A program made the position numbers and the translations under genes. Of a stretch of 64,000 bases of DNA, positions 9,665-22,141 are shown in pieces; position 1 is the stretch's first letter, and each line of letters begins with the position of its first letter. Source of the DNA: Plantago ovata (Eukaryota; Streptophyta; Magnoliopsida; Lamiales; Plantaginaceae); the NCBI GenBank assembly GCA_028274465.1, contig CM051455.1:109118261-109182260 (forward strand). The letters run 5' to 3'. The notes under the pieces were generated by a model that worked only from the letters and a program-made list of their open reading frames with translations, was not told where the DNA came from and did no database searches.

Positions 9665-10576
9665 AGCTTTCTCCGTGTTCCCGGGAAACTTCCCTTGCTC
9701 TCTACTAGCCCCCGATCTATCAACTCTTGAACCTTCTTATCGAGGTTGCTACTACTAGCCTCAAGCTTCTCAAACCGCTGATTGTTAGTAGCTTCATTAC
9801 GATAGTAATGCTCCATAAACTTATTAGTCTTCAACACTAGATCGTTGAGAGAAGAGACAAGAGGTGAAGGAAGCACCCCTCCACCTTGTGGTCCCGAACT
9901 AGCAACCTGAGGTGGAGGTGTAGGATTAGAAGGCGGTGCTCCTTCATACCAATTGTTCCCATAGCTGAGACAACTTCTATCTTGATTAGGCCCATAGGCA
10001 TTTTGATCCGGGTTATGAAGATAACCACGGTTGCCTTGATTCTGGTACCCACCTCGGGGTCCACGGTTTTGTGGCCTCATATTGCCATATCCTTGCCCGT
10101 AGTTCACATCTCCAACTACTTGCTCTCCCTCAGCAGCATACACTTCTTGACGGACATCGTTCGTGATATATTGCTCTCTAGCAAATTTAGTCCGGCATAA
10201 ATAGGCCGGGTGCCCATAGTTCTTGCACACACCACAAACTTCCATAGAATTTGGGAAGTTGTTGGAACATGTGATTCTTGATCTCCAAGTTCCTTGTGGC
10301 ATCATTGAGGACAATTGTTGGTCCTCTATCCCAAACCGTAGGCTTAGTAAGTGTACGTATAGGCCGCTCCGCCATTTCACCTTCCAAGTAAACAGATTCA
10401 AGAATTGGCTCCAAAAGATAAGAAGAAGACCCTTCCCGAATACCAGAAGTGGAAGCTCTAGATGCTACTCATTCAAACTCGAGATTCAAATTCCTCCTTC
10501 TCCTTTAAAACAAACGATCGATCTCGTCTACAAAAGGTTCAATAATAGGTCCACCCGTTCGGGTTCTAGGCATGCA
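9655..10576 (-). pseudogene. E1 gag, capsid core deleted
   Basis: The N-terminus (near 10576) reads MPRTRTGG and EPFVDEIDRLF, the usual start of this gag family, followed by stops. After NHMFQQLPKFYG (about 10265) the sequence jumps to a CCHC knuckle, CGVCKNYGHPAYLC (about 10210-10250), so most of the capsid domain present in P and M2 is missing. A Gly/Asn/Gln-rich RNA-binding region follows, then a coiled segment with KKVQELIDRG. The reading frame changes at the deletion and again before protease. It could not make a normal capsid. Confidence 0.8.
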
Positions 10577-10695
10577 CTCACCTGAAATACAAGATAGTGA
10601 GTATCTCAAGCAAAAAGAAACAAAAACAGAACTGAGACAAGGAAGAGATGTTGGCTGAAAAAAACAAAACAAAAACACCAACCAAAGGAGTTAAG

Positions 10696-10713
10696 TCCCC
10701 GGCAACGGCGCCA
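10696..10713 (-). other. E1 primer-binding site, tRNA-Asp
   Basis: On the minus strand TGGCGCCGTTGCCGGGGA lies three bases inside the 5' LTR. It is an exact complement of the 3' end of plant tRNA-Asp(GUC), known from Athila-type elements. Confidence 0.9.
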
Positions 10714-10716
10714 AAT

Positions 10717-12115
10717 TGATGATGTCGTTTTTCACCAATTAAATTTGTGTAAAAGCCTAAGAACACTTATCACTACACAAACTAGAGTGCAATGGCAAGT
10801 TGTCCCCGAGTGTCGTTCTCTCAGGACCTAACGTGGCTTTGCTTGAGGTTTTTGCTAGTAATTTCAGTCAACGAGTTCAAATGTTTATGGAATGGCTTTC
10901 TTAGAACAAAACAACGAGAAATCAGATTGTTGTAATCAAGTTTGGAAAACGGTTGGTGGTAGAAATCAAATACACATGCATGGGTTACGAATATGCTCAC
11001 AAGTTCATTGCGTAAAACCTTCGATCAAGTCTGCTAAGCAACTCGTCTAGGTAACTTTAAGACACACATCATAAAAGACCACTATCAATACTTTAGAGGT
11101 GCTTGTCACTAACACCATTTATCTAGCATGCTGCAAATCTCTAACATACAATCCTATAGCTTTCATTGACCAAGAGTTTGTCACTATACTCAATTTGAAT
11201 ATATTTTATAGGCAACTAAGAATCATATGAAGGAATTTGCAGCAAGATTGAATCACAATCTCATGTAAGCATAAACATAACCCATAGCATGCATATTCTA
11301 CATTCTACCACCAACACAAAGGATTTAGCTACTCATATTCATCAACATAGACATCAAATCATATGAATTGTAAATAGAATACATCAAATCAAACTACTAG
11401 ACAAGAGATAATGATACAATGTTACCACCAAGCTGTCACTAATCGGTGGGTATTGATGAAAACCTCTCTGTAGATGAAACAATGGATGAAATCCTATGCC
11501 AAAACCTTTAATCCAATCTAAAATACAATATAATCTGAGTTTTCTCTGAGTTTTGTGGCTTAGGAGCTCTCCAAAACGAAGCTACAGTTCAAAAAGTATT
11601 CAAAAATGACTGAAGATCAGATCTAAGAAGGAAAATCCGAAAACGTAACCGCTGCCAAGCGGACTGCTTGGAGAGGCCAAGCGGAGCGCTTGGCAAGCAA
11701 AGCTCTTTGTCCCTCCAATCGCTTCGCTTGGCTGCTGTGCCAAAGCTCCTGGAAAATGAAGCGGAGCGTTTCACTATTCCAGGCGCTTAGCTTGGCTCCT
11801 GGGCAGATTTTTGTCTTCAAATTCAATCTTTTTGCCCTCGTACGACCTTCGGGTGCCTTGGACTCATCCTTCTCGATGCTTATTGATGCTCAAACACTCA
11901 CAAACAAACCATGGAGATCAAGGAACTTCAACGGGCCATTTTCTATCAAAAAGGCTCATTTTTAGCTCCAAAAACGTCATTTCGAACCTAAGTGCCTGAA
12001 AATGCAGAAAACGATAAACGTGACACTATTCTACAAAACTAACAAAAAAAAAGGCTAAAAGATAGCAAAAGAAGGTAAAAAAGACAAGATGAACGCGTCA
12101 AAAATACGTTCATCA
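10717..12115 (-). repeat. E1 5' LTR
   Basis: A 1,399-base LTR next to the primer site. It holds an additional dyad, CCAAGCGGACTGCTTGG (11656-11672), and about 38 bases near 11160-11200 absent from the sister LTR. The dyad array is at 11656-11800. Confidence 0.85.
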
Positions 12116-12365
12116 AGAAGCTATGACCAAGATCTTGTAGATGAGTAGTGCAGGAAAACTAAACAACTCACTTGGAGTACATATTGAACAATATGAGGAA
12201 GGACTCTTCCTGTCACACAGAGAGCTTATACTAGAAACATATCAAAGAAATATGGATGTTATAGCATACAGTCATCTCCAACACCTTCTATCCATATGTT
12301 GTTGATTGGTAATGAGTTCTCAAATAACATTGAGACAATAGTGGATCCAACAGAGTACGGAGGGA
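12116..12365 (+). pseudogene. C1: Copia reverse transcriptase relic, 3' piece
   Basis: This continues C1 after E1: recognisable blocks are NSLGVHIEQYEEGLFLSH (thumb region GLxVxQ.. of Copia) and IVDPTEYGGMI, comparable with VDPTLYRSLVG. It has several stops. RNase H is absent because the LTR begins at once at 12366. Confidence 0.7.
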
Positions 12366-14105
12366 TGATAGTGAAAGTATATATGTCCTAGAGACAACCT
12401 ACGATAAGGACGATATGTACTTGATCACATTCAGTTATTGTTATTTATTTATGTTCCTTTATTTATATATATTTAAATACAATTGACATTGAATTTTATG
12501 AATAGATTATTTGGTTGTTTGAATTATTTAATGAAATGTTCCCAGTGACTTAAGGTAATCACCAAGTTAGTGGGAGCTTGTGTGCCAATAATTAAATCCT
12601 AAAATTAGCCACTAACTAGAGGTCATTGAGATACGAGATATCAATGATGCGATTGAAGCTTGCATATGTTGTATTATATCCTTTGAGTATGTAGTAGGTC
12701 TCACTTCTACAACTGAACTTGGTTATTCATAATGAACATATGAACACTTTGGAGAGTGTTGGTATACCCAACCGAGAAACCATTTGGTAAATCTATTTGA
12801 GTGTCTATGGTTGTATCGGTGTGTAGGGTGATGTTAGTAGTTCTTAGACTTGAGGCCAATACTACATCATATGTGAAATAGTGCACATTGACCTTGCGCA
12901 ACGCTTGCATCCTTATAGTAGGATATATACGGCATGTGTTGGGTGCATTAGAAAGCATATTCTGTGAGGGATTGGGCCAAGATAGGATTCATTCCTCTGT
13001 AATATATATAAGGAGAGAATGCTCACTTCTCATATTTAGTGCGATCACAAAACTGGCGGCAACCGTATGTGAATATGTCAAAACGGTGTTTGGACGTATT
13101 CATAGATCGACTAATAAGGTTGAGAGACAAATAATGTAGAATAGACACATAACCATCTTCTAGACTCAATTCGAGTATTCGTGAATGAAGGGATCGTATC
13201 ATCAAAGTACCCTACGCTACATGTGGTTTGCTTTTACTCGCGAACGTTCCTTGCATATTAATATTGTCTGAAAAGTTGTCTAGGAATTTATTATGACCTT
13301 AATTAGGTTGTTTCTTAATATTCAAGGCCCTATGGGTCACATATTAAGGTGGGGTTTCTACAAATGAGCTTCGTATATTGAATTAAATTATAATTAGATT
13401 AATATTAAATTATTATACATAAATATAATAGAATTGTAATTGGATTAATAATAATTTATTATATATGGAATATATATTAGAAATATAATTAATTGATTCA
13501 AATTGAATTTAATTAATTAATTAATTAAAGACTTGTGTATTTGGACGAAATTTAGAATTAAAAGCCTAATGCAAAAGAAAAGGAAAATAGGAAAAGGGAG
13601 AAATAGGGCTGGGCCGATTTGGCCCAACATAAATGAGGTTGGCCAGGTGGCACAGCACACACGTGTGATCTCCCTTCCCCTCTCTTTATTTTCTTTTCTT
13701 TTCTTTTATTCTTTCTTTTATCTTTATCTATTAAGTTTAGTTGACTGGTTTTGAAGACTCCTAACTAAATTCAATTTGTTTGGTAAACGTTTACGTGAAT
13801 CTAAAAAATTAACTGATATACTAAATCTGATAAAGGAAAGAAAAAGTCTTTATTTAAAACACATGTAGAAATTTAGTCTGAGAATTCAGAAAGAAACTAA
13901 TTTTCTCTCTACATCTCAAAACACAAAAGAACTTCCTAGCGTTCTTCATAGAAATACTGCCCGTGGATACCAAGGTTGAAGAAAAGAAAATCAATCTTGT
14001 TGATGAGCCAGTTAGAAGATTTCGTTGAAGAGGATTTCATTGAAGAAGACAACGAGATCAACTAGCTGCCAGATGAGGAAATCAAAAGGCCTTGTGAGGA
14101 GATTG
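12366..14105 (+). repeat. C1 Copia LTR, truncated
   Basis: It begins TGATAGTGAAAGTATATATGTCCTAGAGACA, of the same kind as the C2 LTR at 58404 (TGATAGTGTATATGTCC). Near 13963 it holds GTGGATACCAAGGTTGA, also found in the C2 LTR at 60211. The right end is lost where CACTA-type subterminal repeats begin. An AT-rich run (TTAATTAATTAATT) occurs near 13510. No credible coding sequence. Confidence 0.6.
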
Positions 14106-14111
14106 ATAATG

Positions 14112-14520
14112 TATTCACGGATCTATCCGTGGCTAAAAAAGACCGATCCGTGGCTAAAAGAGCTTATCCACGGATAGATCCGTTGCTAATAATCGCATGG
14201 CTATTTTTGGTGTAGCAACCTATTAGCAACGGATAAATATCCATGGCTAAAGTTAGCGACGGATCGGGTTTTAGTAGCCACAAATATTGGCTTGACCGGG
14301 TTGAATCTGGGCTCCGGACTTTATGACGAATAAAATCTACCCGTGGCTAGCTATAGACACGGATAAATAGCTAACTGTTACACTTGATATTATTTAATAA
14401 AAAGAACCAAATTTGATTTGTTTACGGATAGATATTATCCGTTGGCAACTTTAGCAATGGATAGAATGTATCCGTGTATAACTTTTAGCCACGGATAGAT
14501 ATTATCCGTGGTAAGACCTG
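14112..14520. repeat. CACTA subterminal repeats
   Basis: Many copies of TATCCGTGGCTA-like words occur in both orientations, for example CCACGGATAGATCCG at 14168 and AGCCACGGATAGAT at 14488. A segment ending CTATTTTTGGTGTAG (about 14201-14215) resembles the reverse of a CACTA terminal repeat lacking its last two bases. Such repeats bind the element's own DNA-binding protein in En/Spm elements. Confidence 0.65.
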
Positions 14521-15289
14521 CCGGCTAGAAATGGAATCTGCTCCATTTTGTAGCCATTTTTTTCAGAATTCCAGTAGTTTTAATACACATATAAACACAA
14601 AATGAACCGAAAATATATAAAAATTGATTCATAATAATCCAATTCATGATTCCATTACAAAATGAATGTACGTACATAAAGGTTGAACCCAAAGTTGAAC
14701 ACTTAAATACAAAAAGCAATATATAAGTTCGAATTTGACAATGCAAACCTAACGGTACAAGTGCTCCCATTTGTTGATCCTTCCCGTCCATCAATTTCAT
14801 GAATATAGCCTATATTGCAAAATGAAAAAAAGTAAATGACAAGTTTCGAAGATAGGGAGATAGTTAGACAAAAGGAAAAGATAACATAACGGTGAGTGAC
14901 TGATCACCCAAGTAAAGTGGCTAACATACAACTCACATTGTCCTAAATACAAACTAACACAATGGTGACTAACATATCACCCAAGTAAAGTAGTAACATA
15001 CCACGTACTCACATAGAATTAATAAGCAAAGATATATATAAATCAAGTAACATACCCCAGACAACTCAAAGCACTTGTAAAAACTCCTGAGATTAGGCTC
15101 ATTCCTCCAATATCTACATGACAACATAGAAAAAATAACATGTGTTAGTGTAATTGCATAAAAAACTTGCCCAAATACACATAATAGCTAGAGAAGGCAA
15201 AATTTAAGTTGGAAGCTAATTAAGGAACTGACTTTCCCATATATACTGCATCTAACATGTACACACGTACCCTCTGCTCCTTCTCTTGT
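14521..15289 (-). other. CACTA 3' region, noncoding
   Basis: About 770 bases between the subterminal repeats and the transposase end. A phrase near CACCCAAGTAAAGT is repeated (about 14907 and 14978). No convincing gene. Confidence 0.5.
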
Positions 15290-16054
15290 GGCTAAGTCCA
15301 CATACTGATCTTCATGAAGACTTATGACTTCTTCGGTACCATGTACCGGTTCCTTTGCTTGTTCATCGACATCATCTTCTTGGTAAGAGTTGGTGATTGA
15401 ATCCTCCTACTCTAGGCAGTCCACTCTAGCACGTGGATGTATAGATACAACATCTAACCATTCTGGCTGACCTCTTCTCAAGCTTGGATAAGGAATATAC
15501 ACCACTTGGCGTGCTTGAGTAGCCAAGATAAATGGTTCATACCCCTTATACATCCTCTTTAGGTTGATGTCCACCAATTAGTAATTCACATGAAGCTTCG
15601 TACCAGCTGCAGATGGATCATACCAATCAACCTGAAACAGACATGTCCTCTTTATTGGCACACCGGAATATTCAAGTCTCACTACACGTTTGAGTTTCCC
15701 ATAGAACTCATACACCTCACTCCATCCTAGCTCTCTCCCGGCCACAGACACTCCAGAGTTGTGTGTACTCATGGCCTTATTACCAGAATCAATAGTGTGA
15801 AACCTAAGGCTATTGACAATGTAGCCAGAAAAGGTTGATACCTTTCTGCTAACTGGCCCTTTTGCTAGAGCATGTATGTATGGGTTGTTCACTCGGTTGG
15901 CAGGATCTCGCATATGATCACGGAACCGAGGGAATTCCTCATGCACCATTTCATCAAACATATGAGCTATTGTGTCATCCGCTATAATTGGGTTCTCTTC
16001 CACACATTTCTCCGAGAATTGGTTGCATGTAGACGGGTTAGATCTTGAACTTAA
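15290..16054 (-). pseudogene. CACTA transposase C-terminal region (DUF4216-like)
   Basis: Blocks IHALAKGPVSRKVSTFSGY, VNSLRFHTID and RTCLFQVDWYDP match the DUF4216 region typical of plant CACTA TNP2-type proteins. An in-frame stop at about 15587 precedes further homologous sequence (FILATQAQQVVYIPYPS), which shows inactivation. Upstream the frame probably met an intron that now holds MU1. Confidence 0.8.
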
Positions 16055-16063
16055 CACTATATA

Positions 16064-16832
16064 GGGAAATTTTCATAAAGAACCCCTGTTAGTGCATGGC
16101 ATTTCAATTTTCCCCCTACTAGTTGAGCTATTACATTTTACCCCATTTAAGTTGACCACTTTCCAAATTTCAAAAAACTTACCTCCCCAAACAAGCCCTT
16201 ATCATATTTTCCTCTTTTTCTTTTTCTTTCACCCTTTAATTTTATTTTATTTTTTCTTTTATATTCCTTTTTTTTTAACCACCTTCTTCTTCTTCAACAA
16301 GCTCCGGCACCGGAAAAACATTCTGGCTACCGGAGCTATCACATAAATCCAATCGGTTGGAGCTGTAAAAAGCTCCGAGTCGGAGCTGATTTTTGAAGCT
16401 CCGATGGGACTTTTAATTTCAAATTTTTTATTTTTTTTTGCAATAATCAGTATTTATTTTTTTATTAAAAAAAGGACAGAAAATGAATTAAGAATTTTGT
16501 ATAGGATCTTTTTGCAATAAAATTTAGAATCATTTTGGATTTAGATAAGTAATGGGGTTAATTTTGAATAATTTATAGTTAATTTTGTAAAATAGGAAAA
16601 TTTAGAATCAAATATGTAATAAAAGATAATTGAAGATGTTTGGTGTTTTTTGAAAATTAAAACTTTAATGAGGACAAAAAGGTATTTTCCAGCCCTTAAT
16701 TCGCGAAAAGTCAAGATCGTGGGCTAGAATGTAATTGATGTACACTAACAGGGAGTAATGTGTAGTTGTTGAACTAGCAGGGACCAATGTGTAATTGATG
16801 AAACTAACATGGGATCTTGATGAAAATTACCC
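16064..16832. mobile_element. MU1: non-autonomous Mutator-like element
   Basis: A 769-base insertion with imperfect terminal inverted repeats (left GGGAAATTTTCATAAAGAAC; right end, reversed, GGGTAATTTTCATCAAGATC) and the nine-base target duplication CACTATATA at 16055-16063 and 16833-16841. Internally AT-rich with recurrent AGCTCCG words and no transposase. A nine-base duplication is characteristic of Mutator-like elements. Confidence 0.8.
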
Positions 16833-16841
16833 CACTATATA

Positions 16842-16946
16842 TATTATATTTGGAATAGAATTTTATAATTCAAGAATTGAAAATCCAGGAACTAACCGCA
16901 TGAACTCCTGCATATATGGATCAACTTCATGACAATTGTTCACTAC
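16842..16946 (-). pseudogene. CACTA transposase fragment between MU1 and TK
   Basis: The minus-strand translation WVVNNCHEVDPYMQEFM continues the sequence ending FNATHYWYN at 21867 when TK and its CCAAT duplication are removed. It resembles the segment between DUF4218 and DUF4216 in TNP2-type proteins. Confidence 0.75.
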
Positions 16947-17160
16947 CCAATTGTAACGCACCCAAACTTTTTAATTATTGTTATAAAAATTATGTTTAAG
17001 TGTGATATATTATTTATATAAAAAAAATTATTCTACCTATCGAATCATATAATATTAGACAAGAGATTTTGTAAACAATTGGGTCTTATTGAGTAAAACA
17101 TGAATAAAGTAAGGAAGATAGCTTATCTTCTCGATTATTCTCCATTTTTCTCCTCAGTTC

Positions 17161-18658
17161 TGTTGGTCCCTTTAAACAACAAGAAAAGACTAGAGGGGAG
17201 GTGAATAGTCTTTTCAACTTTTCGCGTTTAAAAACTTTTTCAGCAAGTGCTTATTACTTTTGAGTAATGAGTTTGCTGATACTTAACTTTCTCAGCAAGT
17301 ACTAGTTACTTTTCAGTAACAAGTTTTACTGGTACTTTAAAAATAGAGTGTGGAAGTCTTTATACAATAAGTGCTTTTCAGAAAGTGCTAGTTTCAGCAA
17401 GTGAGTAGAGTGGCAGTGTACAATAAGTAAAGCTTGCTGAAAACTAAATGCGGTAAAGTAAATCACACAAACACTTTAATAGTGGTATCTGAGAGTGGCG
17501 TAATCTCTCAACTAATCCACTTTGTCCTTTCTAGGACTGAATCCACTAAGATAAGCTTGAGGTTCCTTACAACACCTATCTATAAAGATTCTTCAGAAAC
17601 CAAAGCACACTTGCTTCGTTTTCAACCTAACAAGAGAACTGTAACCTTGTTCTCCACCAAACTTGGGACTTATAATCAGCAACACAATGCTTGATTAATT
17701 CCCCCTGAATTTCACGCCTGAAAAAGGGTGTTTATCAGTTAGAGAGGTTTGGGATGAGATGACTTGAGTATAACTTTTTCAGCTATAACAAGTTATCTAA
17801 AGAAACACAACTTGTAATACTTTTCAGTAAACAAGTTAAGTTGTTTCTGGTGTCAATACTTGTTCTTGTTCGAAAGAAAGAACACTTAACTAATTTCTTA
17901 GCCGTGAATGTTCTACTTCTTTACAAGTAGCTTTTGTTTCAAGCTTAAGTCTTGGAACGGATCAATAGGCAGTAAAGAGTATGGAAGATTGAGTGTTTAA
18001 GCACACGTTGTTGACACACTTCAACTCTTTGCCGGATGACCTCTATTTATAGTGAATCAAGGGAGCCGTTTGAATTTCAAATTCTAAGGCTTTGTTCCTT
18101 AAGATGTCACTATCTTGCTTTTGTACTTTCAGCAGCGTCCTTCATTTGTCTTCTAGTCTTCATGTTCTTCGCGTGCTTACTTTGCATTTAATGTTCATTT
18201 GAATCGAATTCAAATGTGAACGTTGGAGCCAAAATGTAAGTACTTTCAGCAAGGAGGTCACATATGTATTCCAGCAAGCGGTCAGTCTCAGTTTCAGCAA
18301 GCACAACCTACTCTGTCATATAGATTTTCACTTATGCAAGTTGTTGCTGAAATTTCCACTTTCTGAGCAACATATGCCTTTGTAGATACCTTTCTCAGAA
18401 ATCTTCATAAGTCTTCAGTCTTCGAATCTTCAAGTTTCTTAGCGGTTCTAGTGCTTCAATAGTTCATTTGTAAAAATAAAGTACATCATCAGCAAACTAA
18501 AGCACCTAACTAGTACCTACACTAAGTCTTCAGCAAACGTTCCTCTTTTACATTGTCCTTAAAATTCTAAATTCCTATGGATCTTAAGAGTACTAGTTAA
18601 TGGACTTTCCTTAATCTAGCATGGTTAATTGCTCATCAAAATTACAAGTTTCCTAACA
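17161..18658. mobile_element. SL1: solo LTR, Copia-like
   Basis: A 1,498-base unit starting TGTTGGTCCC and ending TTTCCTAACA, flanked by AGTTC at 17156-17160 and 18659-18663. The phrase GACTAGAGGGGAGGTGAATA near the start recalls SIRE-type Copia LTRs. The word CAGCAAG and its relatives recur many times. Non-coding. Confidence 0.8.
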
Positions 18659-19857
18659 AGTTCGCACAACACACAACACTCAAAACAGACACTTCACCAA
18701 TTCGTCCATAACTCCTTCAATTCTTACTCAAATTAGACAAACTTATACTCAAAATTCATCTACTCGACGAGAGAAATGCATTGGTGATATCAATTTCAGT
18801 AAATAAGGTTGTTGACTACCAGAAAGGGGCGTTCAAGGGTTTCGGGTTGAAACTGATTTAGGGGTTCGATCGGTTGGTTGTAAGTATAATTTTGATCGTA
18901 AGTTATATTTAATATATTGTTATTAATATATGAAATTGCATGTACTATACCCAATAATATGATATCCTTAAATAATTTTCAGTTTATGATTTGATTTATG
19001 TGATTTATTTTAGAAGGTTTTGGGACAGAGATTTACAGTTTGTCAGCCATGAGTTCTGTGAGATGTTTTGCGTTCATACGATATTGTATTGATATTTTAT
19101 TCATATGGTTGGATAGATTATTGAGTTAGCTACGTATAGAATCCAAATTGAGGTTAATCGGATGTCGTATGAGTGATGTGTGAATAAATTGGTGAGACTG
19201 TGTTTTATTGAAATTTCCAGAGTCTCTGACATGAATTCGGTGAGCATTTCTTTATATGGATGGATAGATTATTGAGTTATCTACGTATATAATACATGAG
19301 GGTAATCGGATATCGTATAATGGATTTATGAAGTAATTAGTGAGACTGTGTTTTACTGAAATTTCCAGATACTCTGACATGAAATCGGTGAGCACTGTAG
19401 AGTTTATCCGATATTAAATCGAGATGATCTTCATATGTATGAATAGATTATTCTGTTAGATACTCATAGAACTCATATTGAGATTAATACGATGTCGTAT
19501 ACGTGAATTATGATTAATTTAGTGAGACTATGCAGTTTTGCATTCTATAGAATTGATTTTAGCACGTATTGCTATATACGCGGAATTGTTGGAATGAGAG
19601 TTGTCCTAGTCCGCCCATTGTTATATGATTAAACTTATGGTAAACTTATGGTATGGAACACATGTTTGTGATCTATGTTTAGTTGGACAACAATTAGTTA
19701 TATGTGTTGTTGTTTGATTAATGGCAACGAACTATATGATATATATTCTTTTATGCATATATATTGCATGTAAAATGCATCCACGAGATATAAATGGATT
19801 CGATTTTGTTATGGTTGCTTATGGCCTTGAGTAAATTTTCAAAATAAATAAGATACT

Positions 19858-20025
19858 TTGGGGGCACCCATATGCTACAGACACCAGGGGATGTACGGAT
19901 CTCCATTGGTGTAGCCAAAGATATTTTGGGGCACCCATATGCTACAGACACCTGGAGATGTACGGATCTCCATAGGTGTAGCAAAAACAAATAATAAGTG
20001 GAGATGTACGGATCTCCATGGGTTT
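19858..20025. repeat. 67-base tandem repeats in TK
   Basis: Two full copies and one partial copy of a unit containing GCACCCATATGCTACAGACA (19864 and 19931), each followed by GGAGATGTACGGATCTCC, which has inverted arms GGAGAT/ATCTCC. The third copy has only the hairpin part (about 20000-20017). Confidence 0.8.
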
Positions 20026-20526
20026 ATCAAAAAAGAAAATGAAATGACCAAGCATGTACATATTTCTTTAGATATCGTCGTAATTTGAAATGAGATATGA
20101 GCTCTAAGTGTAAGCAGAACATATGTGACATGAACTGTGTATTCTGTGATGTCTTAAAAAGTTGTTAAATGAAAGAGATTAGAATAAGAGATGTATCGCT
20201 TTTTTCTTTAGTGTGCTTATTGGATGTTAAGTGACAGGTTAGTGATTGTGTTAAAAGTTATTAATTAATTTGTCACATTATTATACTTATTAAGCTTATT
20301 AAGCTCGCATCTCATTCATTGCGATGTATTTCTTTTATAGTTATGCAAGGAAAAGAGAAAGGAAAGGGAATAGTTAATTGAAGGATAATCATGAGTTCAA
20401 GGTTGGCCGACTGGGTTCCAATCCTACTCCCTCCGCTCATCATTTGCATACCATATAGGGTATCATTTTGGTTCTGTAGAGGAGTGACTCCTCAGTTGTA
20501 AATATATCTTTTGTACGTTGTGTGGG

Positions 20527-21720
20527 TGATGAACGAGATTGTCAGACTCAATTAATCAAATAAGTTTGTTTTTAGCCAAAGGCAATTCACAACTACAACG
20601 AAAACCAAGGCACGTAGTGTAGAAGTAAAATAACCTCGAGTGTCGATCTCTAAGGACTATAACTAGCTTTATCTAATTTAACTTAAACTATAAATCAGAA
20701 ATCAAGTAAAACACATATTTTTCTTATTAATATGATGGAAGTTAGTGATAGTATGATCAATCAAAGCAACGGGTAATAATCATGCATGAAGTACTTGAAG
20801 TTTGTATAGAAATCTATGATCATGAATTGTCCTATGTGTTCCTTTCAATTCAACACTACGAAGATAGATGGCTTAGATAGATCAAAGAAATAAAACAATA
20901 AATCAAGTCTTAAACGCGCGAATCCACTCATGCATAATCAAGAACCCTAGCTAAGAAATCACATACTATCACCAACGATAGATTTAGCTACTCATAGATA
21001 AATTGCAATCAACAAGAATGAAAGCAAGATTGAATGAAATAAATAAAAGCAGAAAAATCGTGAGATACAAGTTACCAACGAAGGTTGTCAATCTCCGATG
21101 AATTGCTAACTCACAAGCAAGAATCGAGAATCAAAGATGTCCAATTTCTATGCTTAAGCTTCCAACTCAATAAGAAAAAGAGTCTTCTATGCTAATAATT
21201 CCCAGAACAGGCTTTAGAGAATTTGTCTCTCAAAATAAGGTGAAAAGGTATGAAAAACGTAGAAAATAGGCAAACATATATATAGAGTTCGGAAACTCCC
21301 GGGCGAACCGCCCCCGGTGCCAGGCGGTTCGCCTGGTGTGGGGCGATTCGCCCCACGTCCCAGGCGGTTCGCCTGGGACATCCAGTCGGTGGGAGCGAGA
21401 TTTTGGTCTTCTTTTCCTTTTCGGACTCGGATTTTGCCTTCTAGTGACCTTTACGCCTTGAAACTCGTCCCCTAGGCCTCAAATCTCATCCGGAACCTTC
21501 TAGATACACCACGAATGTCCTCGAAACACCAAAATTTCGTCCTCTTCATCAATATTGCCCATAAAAATACCTTTTTTACCTAAAACCTGAAAAAATGCAA
21601 AGAAAAGGGAAACGTGACACTATTCTAATAAAATGCACTAAAATATAAGCTAAATTAACCTAGAGGATAGCTAAATTGGTGAAAAAGACTAGAATGAAAG
21701 TGTAAAATAAACGTTCATCA
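20527..21720 (-). mobile_element. SL2: solo LTR of the Athila-like cohort
   Basis: A 1,194-base LTR with TGATGAACG/CGTTCATCA ends and a perfect target duplication GTGGG (20522-20526, 21721-21725). It has the minus-strand TATA region near 21278-21285 and a dyad array at 21299-21380 (GGGCGAACCGCCC, CCAGGCGGTTCGCCTGG, GGGGCGATTCGCCCC). It closely resembles the LTRs of P and B. Confidence 0.9.
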
Positions 21721-21866
21721 GTGGGTTATGTTTTTGGTGTCTCGCTACGTTAAACGCTTCTGTATATGTATTGTAATAGGTTATAAGCGGAATGATACTT
21801 TTGATGTATGATTATGTGATATATGTTGTTAATTAGCTATGAAAAGTGGTAGGGTGTTATACCAAT

Positions 21867-22141
21867 AATGTGTTGCGTTGAACTCTTTGGGTTCCAACCA
21901 TATACTGTGTTCCTCACCCAAAGGTCTCCCTGAGACCCGGAATATGTCAATTGCAACATTATCATCCTCTCCGACAACATATGTGTCTGCGTTTCTAGTA
22001 GACCGATTTGCCTGTGTGCGTATGCCATCATCAAAGAAATAGGAGCAAAAGATTGCAGTTTCCTCTCTCAAGTAGGCATTGGCCATGGAACCCTCAGGCT
22101 TGCCTTTATTCTTCACAAACATCTTCAATTTTCCCAAGTAC
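21867..22141 (-). pseudogene. CACTA transposase exon (DUF4218, downstream part)
   Basis: It starts after the intron with YLGKLKMFVKNKGKPEGSMA, closely matching the RYLGxLKxYVRNxxxPEGSIA block of plant CACTA proteins, and runs to FNATHYWYN where TK is inserted. The frame is open to the insertion point. Confidence 0.85.

Larger units (their letters stand above)
5488..12115 (-). mobile_element. E1: non-autonomous Athila-like Gypsy element
   Basis: A complete element with two LTRs (5488-6830 and 10717-12115), a tRNA-Asp primer site (10696-10713), gag and protease remnants, a long 3' noncoding region and a terminal polypurine tract. It has no reverse transcriptase, RNase H or integrase. LTR ends are TGATGA/TCATCA. 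Flanks ATAAG (5483-5487) and AGAAG (12116-12120) fit a five-base target duplication with one change. It interrupts the Copia relic C1, whose reading resumes on the other side. Confidence 0.85.
16952..21861. mobile_element. TK: large solo LTR with two nested solo LTRs
   Basis: It begins TGTAACGCACCC and ends GGGTGTTATA, the layout of long Gypsy (Tekay/Del-like) LTRs, with the final CA changed to TA. Flanking CCAAT occurs at 16947-16951 and 21862-21866. Removing SL1 and SL2 leaves about 2.2 kb with no coding region, so it is a solo LTR left by recombination. Removing it restores the CACTA reading. Confidence 0.75.

Noticed and set aside
9102-9758. 218-residue plus-strand frame
   Set aside because: Antisense shadow of the E1 protease.
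20581-21720. Host regulatory region or gene in SL2
   Set aside because: The whole interval is a solo LTR with exact ends and target duplication GTGGG.
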